A DNA stretch of 64,000 nucleotides from Gnetum montanum (Eukaryota; Streptophyta; Gnetopsida; Gnetales; Gnetaceae). The notes under the pieces were generated by a model, which saw nothing but the letters and a program-made list of their open reading frames with translations, made no database searches and was not told the origin of the DNA. The stretch covers positions 2,402,473 through 2,466,472 of the forward strand of contig MNCI01015499.1 of NCBI GenBank assembly GCA_015680685.1. The letters run 5' to 3'. Positions 23,871-35,633 of the stretch are shown one piece after another. Position 1 is the first letter of the stretch, and each line of letters opens with the position of its first letter. The translations under genes and the position numbers were made by a program.

Positions 23871-25594
23871 AGATGTTGATTGCTACTTTTCTTTTAATAG
23901 TTATGGCTCTAGGAATGCATCTCATGTGTCTATTTTTATTTTTATTTTGTGTGGATAAATTTTTATTATAAATTGATGTGCAAATGGTTTGCTCTTAAAG
24001 CCTATGAACTACTAAATCATTTTGTGTTGCTTACTATGAGAAGTAATATGTATTCCTTTATGTAATAAAAGGCATGACAAGTAAATGATAAAGTTGATTC
24101 TTTATGTGATATTTGAATTATAAAATGATATTCTTATGTACATCATATTTTTTTATTATGAACTCTTACCTCCTCACAAGAAGTAACTTTTTACTTAATT
24201 AAAATGTAGAAGTCCTTTTTATGTTGAACTTGTTAACCTTGAATTCTTAGTTTCCAACTAATTGTTAATTTTGGCAACTAGCAATACATAATGAACATAC
24301 TTCATACTTCATATTTTTTTCATCTAAGACTAGCAACAATGTTAAGCTTTTGTAATTTAATAACATTATGAGAACTATATGGAAAGAAATTTGGTAACTT
24401 ATGTTCACAACTTAATCTTAAAACTATGACTGATATTGGTAGTTAGTGTAGATAATGACTGGTCACTAGTGTTCCCAAACTAATGATCCATAGAAACATG
24501 GAATTTTCAAATTAGAATTAGTTGCTAACTACTCTAGGTTACAAAGCACATAGTGACATAAGTTTGAGGCTTAAACAATGAGTTGATAGCCTCCTTTGTC
24601 AAATTTACTAGTCATGCAAAAAGAAGGATGGAATAGCCAATGCTGGATGGATGAATAGATAGATACATACCAAAGATTTCAATCCTAAAAATCTAAAAAG
24701 AAAGAATATGACATGTTGCGACAAGTTCAGAGGATTATGATGATTAGTGGTGTTGAAATTAGAATTATAACAAGTTGATAGATGTTTTGTAGCCAGCTAA
24801 TACTAGTAACCTAATCATTTGTATTTTTTAACCAATAATTAGTTGTCCCAAGTGCAGCTACGGCTAGTAATCCTTTATAAATTTAATTTTCATCATTACC
24901 TCAAGGACTTTTGAATCCCTTGTACTCTCTTCCTTAGAATCTTCAACTTATCCCACTTGCTTGTTTTGATGAGAAGCTAAAGATATGTTAAATTAGATGA
25001 TGTATGAGATTGAGGCTCCAACCTATGGATGTCCCATTAGCATCGTCACTCAAGCATTCTCTACAAGGATGTAAGGTGTGAGTCCTTAGCCTATGTAGTG
25101 GCCTGATTTATAATTTGATTAATATAAGGTTTATGATTTCATTCTTAGTTATTGTAGTTGATTATTGAATTGTATTATCATGTTTTAGTCATATGTTTGA
25201 TAGGTAACAACTATTGATTGGAAAGTATTGAAACTAAAGAAATGTACTTGATGAGTTCCTTTGTCCACTAATTTGTCTATATATGTTTTACTTGTTTTAC
25301 CCTTGGCTCTCAAATATGACTCATAGGTCTATTACAAATGAGATGACATCCTGCAATATCTAAAGCACCTAACCTAGTTTATATAATTAGAATTGTTAGA
25401 AGAGAAAAACAAAGAGTTGTAGAATAACATGATCTTAATAATTGAAGATCTAAATAAGGTGAACTATGTAAAGAAATTCACATTAGAAAGCCTTGATTCA
25501 ATTAGGAAAGATCTTAATATTAAGCTCAAACCAAGGAAAAATTGTAGAAAGAGAAGGAGACAATTCTAAGATATTTGAAAGTTAAAAAGATGAT
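23871..25594. other. Intergenic, with a coiled-coil-like fragment next to E3
   Basis: Mostly non-coding. From about 25385 to 25590 the plus strand reads as a Lys/Glu-rich, coiled-coil-like fragment (LEEKNKEL, MILIIEDLNKV, FTLESLDSIRKDLNIKLK). E3 inserted at its end. The source is unknown. Confidence 0.35.
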
Positions 25595-26447
25595 TGATGA
25601 ATTGTGATTCATTAGGCTCTGATATTCGACTTGCGATATCGTGTATGTGATATTAGGTACACGATATCATGGCCTGGCTAGCGATATCGTGACTCCTGTG
25701 CGGGCCTATAAATACAGATGTAGGTGTAAGGAGTTAGGAGGGAGTTTTTAGAGTCAGTCAGTAGTTCATTTTAGAAGTTAGCTTTCATTTTTAGTTCTTC
25801 TCAACCCTTCTTCCCTAGTGCATGCCCACTATGTGATGATTGTAATTGTACAACACCTTCATTCTAGTGTGATGTACTTGGTCACACACATGACCAGAAA
25901 TAAAGATCGAGATTACTTCATCATTGCAGCATTCACTTAGTTTAATTATTTAACTATTATTTATTACTTTCGTAATTAATCTCTCTCTACCTTCTTCTCC
26001 TATCCTTGTTAGTAAATGCGGAATGAGTATGACCTAATCACGAGCATTTAAGTGTGACTACTTGGTATCCTAGTAGCATACCTAGGACATGTGCTTGGTA
26101 ATCCTAGCAGTAGTACACGAGGTCCAAGATGTGTACGAATGATTAAGGGATGTATGCTCATCACACTTAGGCTAGCGTAGACTCTCTTCATCCTTTTCCT
26201 CTTAGCTTAACAAGTTATTTTCCATTGCCTCTAGGAGTAGCACTAGTTTAGGACTGCATCATACACCTCACCCTGGACTAAACCATACATGAAAAAGCAA
26301 ATAGTAGTCTAGGTGGGAAGATAGCAAACTACAATCAACGAGTAACTATCTAGATACCACAACTAGCTTGTCTGTGAAGTTTGATCAGATCGTGCATGAA
26401 ACACTCATATTTGTATGGTTGAGTGTAGGGTACCTCGCCGCTCATCA
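25595..26447 (+). repeat. E3 5' LTR
   Basis: 853 bp. U3 has GATATCG/ACGATATC inverted motifs at 25618-25693, followed 13 bp later by the TATA box. The R/U5 part is highly similar to the 3' LTR. Confidence 0.95.
25706..25715 (+). promoter_or_regulatory. TATA box of E3 5' LTR
   Basis: CTATAAATAC directly after the GATATCG cluster; the same decamer is at 34082-34091 in the 3' LTR. Confidence 0.75.
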
Positions 26448-26448
26448 T

Positions 26449-26465
26449 TGGCATCGTTGTTGGGA
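26449..26465 (+). other. E3 primer-binding site, tRNA-Asp type
   Basis: TGGCATCGTTGTTGGGA, one base after the LTR end, matches the tRNA-Asp 3' end complement apart from transitions. Confidence 0.88.
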
Positions 26466-26583
26466 TGGTGTTAGTTATTTGGATTAGTTATATCATAAAA
26501 TATTGTTGTAACAAGTATTAAAGATATATCCTTTAGAAAAGAAATTAAATTAAATTCAATTAAGTCACACACCGCTCACAACA

Positions 26584-28044
26584 ATGTCTCTCTCACAAGA
26601 CTATGCTAACGCCATAACGAGTAAGGAAATTCATTGGAGAACCAACAAATTATATGATGATGAAGATAAATTTTGGAGTACTCAACCTTATGCAGGAGTC
26701 CCCTACGTTCATGAACACCCCAATGATACTCAAAGACTTTCGTCATCCAACTCTAACACCTCTAGTAAGGATGAGACATCCCATAAAACGAGGAGGCCCG
26801 AAAGGCCTAGGACCTTCTTGATAACTAACAAGAAGTTATTTGGGAATGATTGGAAGACTCACAAAAGTCATAACAAGTTTTATAGTTCCCTCTCTTCCTC
26901 TACTCCTTCAACATCAGATTCTGACATGGATGACTATCTTTCAAGGGATTGGTGTAGAACTAAAAATCAAGCTCACAAAGAAAATCGAGAACGCCAACAT
27001 GAACAAGGAAAACATCATCCCAACACACAAACTCATAACCCACTTAGTGAAGATGAACCCTTGCTGGCCACTAAGAGGCTAATGCCTATATAAGAGGCTG
27101 TTTGAATATCCTGTAGGCATCGTAAGGAAAGTCGTCTACCCAGGCTTGACTTAGACAACTTTCCTAAGTTTTTTGGAGGCTATGATTTAGATATGCAACA
27201 ACATATACAAACCTTCTATGATGCTTGTGTATGAAATAAATTTGATAATGGGTGGAAAAAACTTAAGCTCTTTCCCATGACACTCGTTGGCCAAGAAAAA
27301 GTATGGTACAAATCATTAAAATCAAAATCAATCCGTAGTTGGCCAATAATGGTAGAACTCTTTACTGAACGATCTCAAACCTATGCCAAAGTGTCAGCCT
27401 TGAGGAGACAAATCCAGGAATGGAAACAAGAGCAACATGAACCCTTGGACATGGCTTGAGATAGATACTATTCTTTGTTAAACAAATTCCTAGGCCATGG
27501 ATTCTCCAAGGAAAGGCTAATGTATCACATCATGGATGGGCTCCGTAATGAAATAAGGGAAACCCTAGGAATGTATGCTCGAGGTAAATTATATGAGCTA
27601 CAAACCCATAAACTCCAATTGCTTATTAAGTGAGTAGTAAAAGAAGAAGAAGAAATGGCTAAATGGGAGAATGTTAAAAATTCTCAACAGGACCAAAATC
27701 TTGAATTAGAAATGGTCCATAACCATAAAGAGGAGAAATCAGCTCACCTTGAGGAAGTGCAACCATTTCTACCTTTGCCAATGCAACAATCACTAGATGA
27801 AATCATGGAAAACATTAATAAGATGATAGAGTGGGTGCACAAAAAATATGGAGAATATGCTAACAATAGTAGAGGTACAACTATGCCAAATCAAGAAACA
27901 AGACAGGACACCACGTATTAATCAGAACAAGGGGTAGAAGATAATAAGAATAAGAACTCAACTGCCAACTTCACATATCAATGCAACGTATGTTTGTACA
28001 ATCACCCCAAAGGCCAATGCCTAGTTTTATCACATTTAACATGA
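26584..28044 (+). pseudogene. gag: E3 Gag
   Basis: One frame can be followed for 486 codons from MSLSQDYANA (ATG at 26584) to a stop at 28042-28044, interrupted by several stops (first at 27091). Residues about 1-170 are polar and Ser/His-rich. Residues about 185-340 carry the retrotransposon Gag core: NFPKFFGGYD, KLFPMTLVGQ, SWPIMVELF, LRRQIQEWKQ, FLGHGFSKERLMYHIMDGL. A zinc knuckle near the end reads CNVCLYNHPKGQC, spacing C-x2-C-x3-H-x4-C, one residue shorter than the common retroviral knuckle. The protein would form the cytoplasmic particle and package RNA. The start is supported by equivalent starts in the family and by position after the PBS. Confidence 0.88.
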
Positions 28045-28920
28045 GCATTGAGGACGAATGTTACATCTAGATTTCATACAGAAATATCAGGTTCAACCAT
28101 AGTGGTAAAAGCCCTAGTCGTGGGGGAGGCCATCGCCAACCCAACCATATCCTTTGTATGTTCCAATGCTAAATGCTTACTATATTCAACACCCTATTTC
28201 TCCAACCAGATCATCATCCTCTACTTTACCTCATCATTATCATTCTCCAGAATACTATCCACTCATACCCTCTCTGACAAGGTTGCCACCTCATGTACCT
28301 CACACTTTTTTCTCAACAATAATATTCTCATCCTTCACCTCCTTCTACATTTCCACCAATTGTACCAAAAGGTTTTGCACCACAACACCAACCTATGAAT
28401 GCTACTAGTGCTACTACTGTCAATAGTAGTGGAAGTACTCAAAAGTGCCCTTTCCTTAGACATGGCCGTAGAAAGAAGTAGCATGATGCTGAACCCACTG
28501 CATCTCCCAAACTAGCGCAAGTTCAACGCTGTGATGCATCCTTCTCCTCGAACTCAACACCTCATGTCACCTTATCAGGGCCACCAATCGATACTCCAAT
28601 AACTATGTAGCCCAATGAATATAACCATAGAGGGGGACACATTGATCCTTGCATGCCATCTTATGGTCAAGGGTGCCATAGTGAGGTAGCTCCTTATCCC
28701 ATGACCCCATCATGCAACCTACTCCACTATGCCTATTATGGTCGAGTGTGTGAATCCTAATATGGGTCCATTCCAACCACCACATCAAAAGACACCTAGT
28801 GGTTGGGATATGATCGATCCCCAACATTTCCAACATGCATGGATCCACACTTTCCATTTATTAATTCTTGCCATGATCAAAGGTTTAGTTATGGGGAATA
28901 TCCCCCATTCTAACAAGTAG
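28045..28920 (+). pseudogene. E3 Gag C-terminal Pro/Tyr/His-rich extension
   Basis: Shifting plus-strand frames keep reading low-complexity protein rich in Pro, Ser, Tyr and His, for example PMLNAYYIQHPISPT and, at the end, YGEYPPF before a stop near 28919. E4 and E1 have a similar proline-rich linker between the zinc knuckle and protease. Here no protease motif follows, so the protease appears to have been lost. Confidence 0.55.
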
Positions 28921-29689
28921 AATTGATAAATATTTTTTTGTTTCTTTAATTTTATAATTTTTTGTTTTCTAGTTTTTCATTTTTTAACTTGTTGTTTTAT
29001 CTTTTTGAGGGTAATCTCATCGGTAAATAAAATACTCATGTGACCTGTTGGTTGAGGTGTTGTTCTATGCTATCAAGTCTCGAGTAACTAATTATTTGAA
29101 TAGTGAGCCCATAACATCCACCCAACCATTCTATTAATAAGAGGTTCTACTCTGGGTACGATGATATTCTTGACATCATTAAAACTTAAAGTAATTTTGT
29201 GCTCATTAAACCCAGAGTGAAGAAGGATGGACCAAGAGGAAATGGCTAGGGTGTGACATTAAGTGGACTTGTGGATTCTCTTTGGTGACATTTGTAGGAG
29301 TTATCATGCAACATGGTTGTACCAAGATCCTTGTAGATCTAACAAAAAATGGGAGTAAGAGTAATAAAGACACTCACTCACAAAAACCAATGCTATTCTA
29401 GGAGGTCCCACTGGAAAGAAATGCATCCATGCCTGGTAGGCGGCTTCTCTAGATTATGCATACAAAAAAAGAAAGAAGAAAGAGAGAGTGTGCCAAATAA
29501 GCCACACAAAAAAGAAAGAAAAAAAATAGAGAGTTCAAGATCAAAGTGCTGCAAAATAATCACTCCTCCCTTGAATAGAATGCCAAGTGATTGTATGCCT
29601 TGTTGTCATGGTACTCTTATGAGTGTCCATCATGGGATGAAACAATGTGATGTCACTGATTAGAGGAATGGACTTGGTCTTGATTTTGG
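28921..29689 (+). other. E3 non-coding segment where pol would be expected
   Basis: A T-rich stretch (28925-29010), then a block matching E6 at 54200-54446 and 61069-61250, then a purine-rich tract (29461-29535). No RT or IN motif in any frame. The interval is where pol lies in autonomous gypsy elements. Confidence 0.6.
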
Positions 29690-30300
29690 AGCAACGGGCT
29701 AATGACACATTAATCATGCCCTACACTCAAGATTCATTATGCCCTAGGTCAATTACCTCATGTCCTAATCTGTGTAATCCCTTCTACAATTCGTTCCATC
29801 TTGATATTCATGTAATTGGGACTTGTGACTTGTGTAGCATTGAATTTATACCTCATCATGGTGGTATTTACGTGTGTGTGTTTTGTGAAATTGGTGTAGA
29901 TTGCATTTAATCCTTCTAGTACCAATGGACATTTTAAGGTGTGGTTATGCAAGGGCATTATAGGTTGGAATCTACTTTGGGGAGGATCCACTTGCGTGAC
30001 TTTTGCAATTTGTACTTGTTACACATCACCATCACATTATTTTATACCCTTCAAGAATTAAATTACCAACATTGTCCTTTCCCTCATCATCCTTCCAGTT
30101 TAAACGTTCCTCTGTACTGAAACATATCCTTTCTCCTCATCCAATTCATGTATTTCATTGTCAACTTCTATATCATTATACCTTTTTTTGTGCCTTTCGG
30201 TCTATTTCACATTGCCTTGGACCTTTTACACTGGCTTCAAGTCCTTCATTTTTGATTTTAGAATTTCAGAAATTTATCAATTTTTCTAAGTACCCTACTT
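29690..30300 (+). other. E3 conserved internal non-coding module
   Basis: Homologous to E2 (15170-15780, opposite strand) and E6 (61500-62100). It includes GCAAGGGCATTATAGGTTGG (29950-29969), whose counterparts are also near 40020 in E4. Frames differ between copies, so it is conserved as DNA or RNA rather than protein. Confidence 0.65.
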
Positions 30301-30308
30301 TAAATAGG

Positions 30309-30400
30309 CCATGATATTGTGTACACGATATTGAGTTTGACGCGATATCGGGGCCACGCTATCATGTATACAATATCGTGTCGCATAAACCTATATATAT
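30309..30400 (+). promoter_or_regulatory. E3 internal promoter-like module
   Basis: A cluster of GATATTGTGTACACGATATT-type inverted motifs (30309-30382) is followed by CTATATATAT (30391-30400). The same motif family precedes the TATA box in this element's LTRs. The ORF2 ATG is 522 bp downstream. A dedicated promoter for ORF2 is the simplest reading, by inference. Confidence 0.65.
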
Positions 30401-30906
30401 GGAACCCCCGCTCGCACATCAACATCGCTTTCAACTATTCACACAGGGGGAATTTTAAAAATTTTCTTCTATGACTCACAAATTGCACACCTCTTGTCCC
30501 AATAGCCATAACTCGCTTGTTAGTGCTTTGATTCGTATTTTGAAAGAACCTAATTGAACCTAGAGTGTTTGGCTTAGTTGTGGGAGAGGGGTACACTACA
30601 AGTTGCACATAAATTTTTCAAAATTTGTCATCACCTGAAGGATACTATAAAGGCTAATTGATTAAAAAAATAAAAAAAGAAGAAAATGATGATAAACATG
30701 TGCCAATAACAATCTTATCTCCTCACCTACACCAGGAAATTAAATTTTAAAGCCACCTAATCAGATTAGAGGCCCAATATTAAAAATTTTAGGGGACATT
30801 TCCACAAGATTTTCTAACTTTGGATCACACAAAATAAGAAATGAATTCATTAAGGTAGAAGTAAGGTATAACTTAAATTTTGTAAACAACCTTACTAATG
30901 GTCGAC

Positions 30907-30921
30907 CTTGTGTGATTGCAG
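30907..30921 (+). promoter_or_regulatory. Possible 3' splice site abutting the ORF2 start
   Basis: TTGTGTGATTGCAG ends exactly at the ORF2 ATG (30922). E6 has TTGATGATTACAG at the same place (62773-62785); in E2 the equivalent ends TATAG. This is acceptor-like, so a 5'-UTR intron is possible. Confidence 0.4.
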
Positions 30922-33758
30922 ATGGCCCCTAAATGTGGACAACAAGAAGGACCCTCTCAAGGTGTGTCCAAGTAACCTAGGAGAGGCAAAAGACAAGTGT
31001 CTCTTGATTAATGTGCAGAGTAGGAGGCACAATCATTTAGCATCCATCAAGAGATTCTTGCTACTTCATAGTCGGGATAGGTAGAAGAAGGAGCTGCCAA
31101 AGCACCTAAATAGGGACAACACCTCACGTTGTCCCTGGAGTGTGTTCAGGCTATCCGAGAAAGGTCCACATCAGTAGGTATGATTGTGGAATTAAACTTT
31201 AGACCTTTCACGGTATTTGCTCCTAAGGCCGTTAGGGACCAACTCAAAGGGTCCCCATTATGATGCATTCTCTTTGAAAGTCGTGCCTGGTACTTAGGAG
31301 AAATGTATCAATTTTTTCATAATAAAGAAGAAGGCACCACAATTGACATTTGTGGTGTGTCCATAGATTTTTCCACCAAGGCCATCTCAGAAGTGTTGAA
31401 CCTTTCAAATACAAGGAGAAAAGTTACTCACCTATCCACTCACTCTGATACTGATGCACGAAGAGTCTGGTTAGATAGGGCGTACGACAAAGAGGACAAG
31501 ACATATGGAGAGTTGACGCTAGAAGAAAGGATATACTTCAAGATTGGTACTTATCACATCTTCCCCACAAGAGGATTAAATAGAATTTTAACATATGTGG
31601 AAAGAGGAAGTGTGATATTGATGGGAAAGGTTAATGGTAACCTTTCTCATCTGTATCTCATGGAGATCTTGAGGCGATTTGAAGAACACAAGATAGGGAA
31701 GTTCGCATTGTCGTACCCTTATATCATTAGGAAGCTATGTAAACATGCTAGAATTTTGGGGTACATCAATGATGTTCACAGAAGAGCCCAAAATGCTTTG
31801 TTCACCGAACTACTAAAGCCACCAGCCCAAAGGAAGAGTGTTGGTGAGACACTGAAGCCAAAGCAAGAATAGATGATGGGGTCCATTGCAACTCAAACTG
31901 TAGGGCCTAGCCTACTCCCAAGCACAGGGCCCAGTCAACAACAAGCAAGGCCCAACACAATCCAGCGAGACCAACCATCATCACCGTCGCAGGATTATCG
32001 ACCATCGATGAGCCATCTCAGGGCCATTGCTGAGATGGTCAGTTGGGGAAGTCGTGATGATGCTAATCTCTTCCATGTCATCAATGAAACCATACGGTCC
32101 ATAGTTTCTATGGATTGTGCATGGGGCAAGGTGTCCATCCAAACAGGAGGAGGGGAGACCTATTGGTCACAACATATTTCAAGGAATGCTACGTCTTTCC
32201 AAGTGCAATTGGAAATAGGTGAAGGGACCACCGTGATGGTCATGTAGCACTAAGACGCAGTAGGAGACATAGAAGTGGTCATAGAACACATCAAAGGATC
32301 TTTCAACATACCTATTGTGCCATCGACAAACTTCACAGGAGCATGGGATGCTCAGATTCTAGCCAGTCCCTCAATGACTCCTACGGAGCATGAGGATGTC
32401 CTTGATCGATTGCTGCAGATAGGAAAAGTAATGACATCCTTGTTTGACATCCCTCAAGATGTCACAGTAGCACAATTAGACCTCATCTCCACCAAAGGGA
32501 AGCTGGTCATAGCAAAGATTAGGGTTGAGCATGTGGAAGCAGAGTTGGCAAGACTCCAAGAGAGGCATGTTACCCTACAAGCTGCATAGTGGGACCCATC
32601 TTAGTTTTTTTCCATAGACCAGCTGGATACTTTTAGGATGGAGCAGCTCAACAAGCTATTGGTGGACAATAAAAGAGTCACAGAGGAGAAGGAGAAGGTT
32701 GACTGGGATGCCTCCAAGGCACAAGCNTAGAGGAGAAGGAGAAGGTTGACTGGGATGCCTCCAAGGCACAAGCACAAACCTATGTGCACGCCAAGGCACT
32801 CAGAGCCTTATAAGAAGAGAATAAACAGCTCACCGCTAACAATCTTTGGTTGACCACTATGGAGAAATAGAAAAATTTTCTCGAAGAAAACTTTTTGTAG
32901 TTACGAGAATAGTTGGTTAGGGTCAACCAAGATATGAACCATTTGGATAGAGAGAATCAAACCCTCTCAATGGAGGAGGTACACACAATCTAGTAGAAGA
33001 CGACCATTGAAATAAGCACGTGGAAAAATGAGGCCAAGCAACATGAAAAGTTAAAGGATCATTTCAAAGACTAGGTGGGGATGTACAATTAGGTCATAGA
33101 AAAAAAGATCCATATGGCTAAGGCCCACATCAGCACTTTCAGTGCTCAACACATTGATTGGCAGGCCATATTGGACACATATGCAATTGCCCACTAGGCA
33201 GAGCTTAAAAGTTGAGACCTACAGATTCAAGATCTCACAGAGTGCATGGGATTGGCAAACCTATAGTATGCCAATCTAGCCATGTTGATAGTAGGACACC
33301 CAAGAACAAAGCTCAAAAAGTAGGTAGCTACCACCTATGCTAAATATGAAGTAGAATTTGTGGAGCATAAGAAAAAGTTGCAAGGGTTGGAAGTCACAAA
33401 TTCTAAACTAGAGGTGGTTAAGGCCAGCTACCAAGGGTAGAAAGATGTTGCAGCAGTCTTGGTTGAATGGCTTACAGATTTCTAGGAGTACAGGGACAAA
33501 GCTAGAGCCTACAAGGAAGAATAACGGTTGTTTGTGGCCTAGTATGTTAACGAAAATCAAATGTTCTTGCAACTACCATTTCCATGGGAGGTGTCAACTC
33601 CATAAAACATTGGAGCATTAGCATGGATGACACAAGATCCCCAAACTGAAGAAGAAAAGCTCTAGGCACTCCTTCAGAGCCATCAAATCCTAAATCCTGG
33701 AGCACAAGACAAGGGGAAATAACCCATGGAGGAGCCATCGCCACCTGGAACCACATGA
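30922..33758 (+). pseudogene. E3 ORF2 (plant retroelement-associated protein)
   Basis: Starts MAPKCGQQEG and ends near PMEEPSPPGTT (stop 33756-33758), about 925 codons with several stops. Landmarks: the N-terminal domain from about 31150 to 31860, with LGEMYQFFHNKEE, DICGVSIDFSTKAISEVLNL, ERIYFKIGTYHIFPTRGLNR, GSVILMGKVNGNLSHLYL and YPYIIRKLCKHARILGYIND; the block MSHLRAIAEMVSWGSRDDAN (from 32008); then a long coiled coil (about 32500-33500). It matches E2 and, in part, E6 and E1. The role is unknown; structural or host-interaction roles are guesses. It sits just before the 3' LTR, under its own promoter-like module. A 45-bp duplication around an N at 32727 lies inside it. Confidence 0.78.
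32682..32773. other. Single-N join with 45-bp direct duplication
   Basis: Positions 32682-32726 and 32729-32773 are identical and are separated by N (32727) and T. This is most likely an unmerged contig overlap rather than real sequence. Confidence 0.85.
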
Positions 33759-33956
33759 GTTCCACAAAATTTTGTAATTTTGTGATTTTGTATTTTTCTT
33801 TGTGTCTATTCCAATTTTTTTCTATTCAATTCTTCATTGCAGCATGAATAAATTCCAAGTCAATCAATAATCCCATACGTCTTCACTGTGTAATCAATGG
33901 AGCTTATTCTTATTTTGTTTGACTTGATGACAAGTTTTCATTCAATCATGGGGGTA
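33759..33956 (+). other. E3 3' untranslated region with polypurine tract
   Basis: Non-coding; ends ATGGGGGTA (33948-33956) just before the LTR, a plausible polypurine tract. Confidence 0.7.
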
Positions 33957-34867
33957 TGATGAATCATGATTCATTAGGCTCCGATATCAGACCTGCGATA
34001 TCGTGTACGTGATATCAGGTATGCAATATTGTGACATGGCTAGCGATATCGGATGCATGATATTGTGACTCCTATGTAAGCCTATAAATACACATGTAGA
34101 TGCAAGAAGTTAGGAGGGAGTTTTTAGAGTCAGTAAGTAGTTCATTTTAGAAGTTAGCTTTCATTTTTAGTTCTTCTCAACCCTTGTTCCCTAATGCATG
34201 CCCACTGTGTGATGATTGTAATTGTACGACACCTTCATTCTAGTGTGATGTACTTGGTCATGCACATGACTGGAAATAATGATTGAGATTACTTCATCAT
34301 TGCAACATTCACTTAGTTTAATTATTTAACTATTATTTATTGCTTTCGTAATTAATCTCTCTCTACCTTCTTCTCCTATCCTTGTTAGTAAACGCGGAAT
34401 GAGTATGACTTAATCACGAGCATTTAAGTGTGACTACTTAGTATCCCAGTAGCATACCTAGGACATGTGCTTGGTAATCCCAGCAGTAGTACATGAGGTC
34501 CAAGATGTGTATGGATGATTAAGGGATGGATGCTCATTGCACTTAGGCTAGCTTAGACTCTCTTCATCATTTTCCTCTTAGCTTAACAAGTTATTTTCCA
34601 TTGCCTCTAGGAGTAGCACTAGTTTAGGACTACATCATACACCTCACCCTAGACTAAACCATATGTGACAAAGAAAATACTAGTCCAGGTGGGAAGATAG
34701 AAAACTACGATCAATGAGTAACTATCTAGATACCACAACTAGCCCATCTATCAAGTTTGACTGGATCATGCGTGAAACACTCGTATTCATATGGTTGAGN
34801 TGACTGGATCATGCGTGAAACACTCGTATGCATATGGTTGAGTGTAGGGATACCTCACCACTCATCA
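33957..34867 (+). repeat. E3 3' LTR
   Basis: 911 bp as given, about 868 bp without the duplicated piece at the N (34800). GATATCG cluster at 33979-34070, TATA box at 34082-34091. It has an additional GATATCG-like unit compared with the 5' LTR. Confidence 0.94.
34758..34842. other. Single-N join with 42-bp direct duplication
   Basis: 34758-34799 and 34801-34842 match except for one base, with N at 34800 between them. Probably an assembly join, not biology. Confidence 0.85.
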
Positions 34868-34872
34868 ATGAT

Positions 34873-35633
34873 CCATCAATTGCTTTAGCAAGTAAAACCA
34901 TCATCCAATTTTGTGTAGATTGCTACATGTTCATAAGATGTTAAATGTTTTAATTAGTAATAATAAGGCTATTTCAATTCCTCCTTTATCCATGAATTAG
35001 GTTGTACTTAAGTAGGTAACTACAATAAAACTAAAGATCATAGTCTCCACATCTTCTTCCCTTGCATCTTCCTCTTCTACTCCCCCTCAACCTTTCATTG
35101 TTGTAAAGGAAGTATCTCAACCCCCTTCTTCTGAAATCATGGAGGAGTCAAACATTGATGATGATTCTAAAATCCATGAATTTGATGTTGTATTAAATTT
35201 TAAGCTTGATAAAGAAAGTAATGAATGATTTCCAATAGGTTTTATTAAGTGATAACTTATGAAGATATGTGGGTTCTTGTGATTTTTTATCTCAATTTTG
35301 TTATGTGTTTACAATTTGTTATGTTATCCACATGTTTAGGAGAAATATCCAATATAAGTTCTTGTTCAATAAAAAGGTTCTTTATTGTCCATTTTAATGA
35401 ACAAATGTTATGTTAAAGATATAACCAAGAAAGTTCAATAAATAAAAAACCATAACCATCAAAATTTATGTTGAAAATTCTAATAAATGGCTTCACTAGC
35501 TTGAAAATATATATAATTTTTTCAATTATACTCATAGTTGCCAAGATTAGAAATTTAAATAGAATAAGGACCTTCAATTGGCATAATTTAAGTTTCCTTT
35601 AAATGTAATATTTATGAACAAATTTTTAAGCAT
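34873..35633. other. Intergenic, with a short coding-like patch
   Basis: About 35041-35228 reads on the plus strand as a Ser/Pro-rich then acidic peptide (SLASSSSTPPQP, EIMEESNIDDDSK) ending at a stop. It may belong to the unknown relic that E3 split. The rest shows nothing. Confidence 0.35.

Larger units (their letters stand above)
25595..34867 (+). mobile_element. E3: complete non-autonomous Ty3/gypsy element (gag + ORF2, no pol)
   Basis: LTRs lie at 25595-26447 and 33957-34867 and begin TGATGAAT and end CTCATCA. The target-site duplication is perfect: ATGAT at 25590-25594 and 34868-34872. Inside are a tRNA-Asp PBS (26449), Gag (26584-28044), a Pro/Tyr/His-rich extension, a non-coding module, an internal promoter-like cluster with TATA (30309-30400), ORF2 (30922-33758) and a polypurine tract. 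No protease, RT, RNase H or integrase is found anywhere in its 9.3 kb. It would have depended on enzymes from a relative, such as one like E4. LTR differences are mostly transitions. Two single-N joins fall inside it. Confidence 0.93.
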
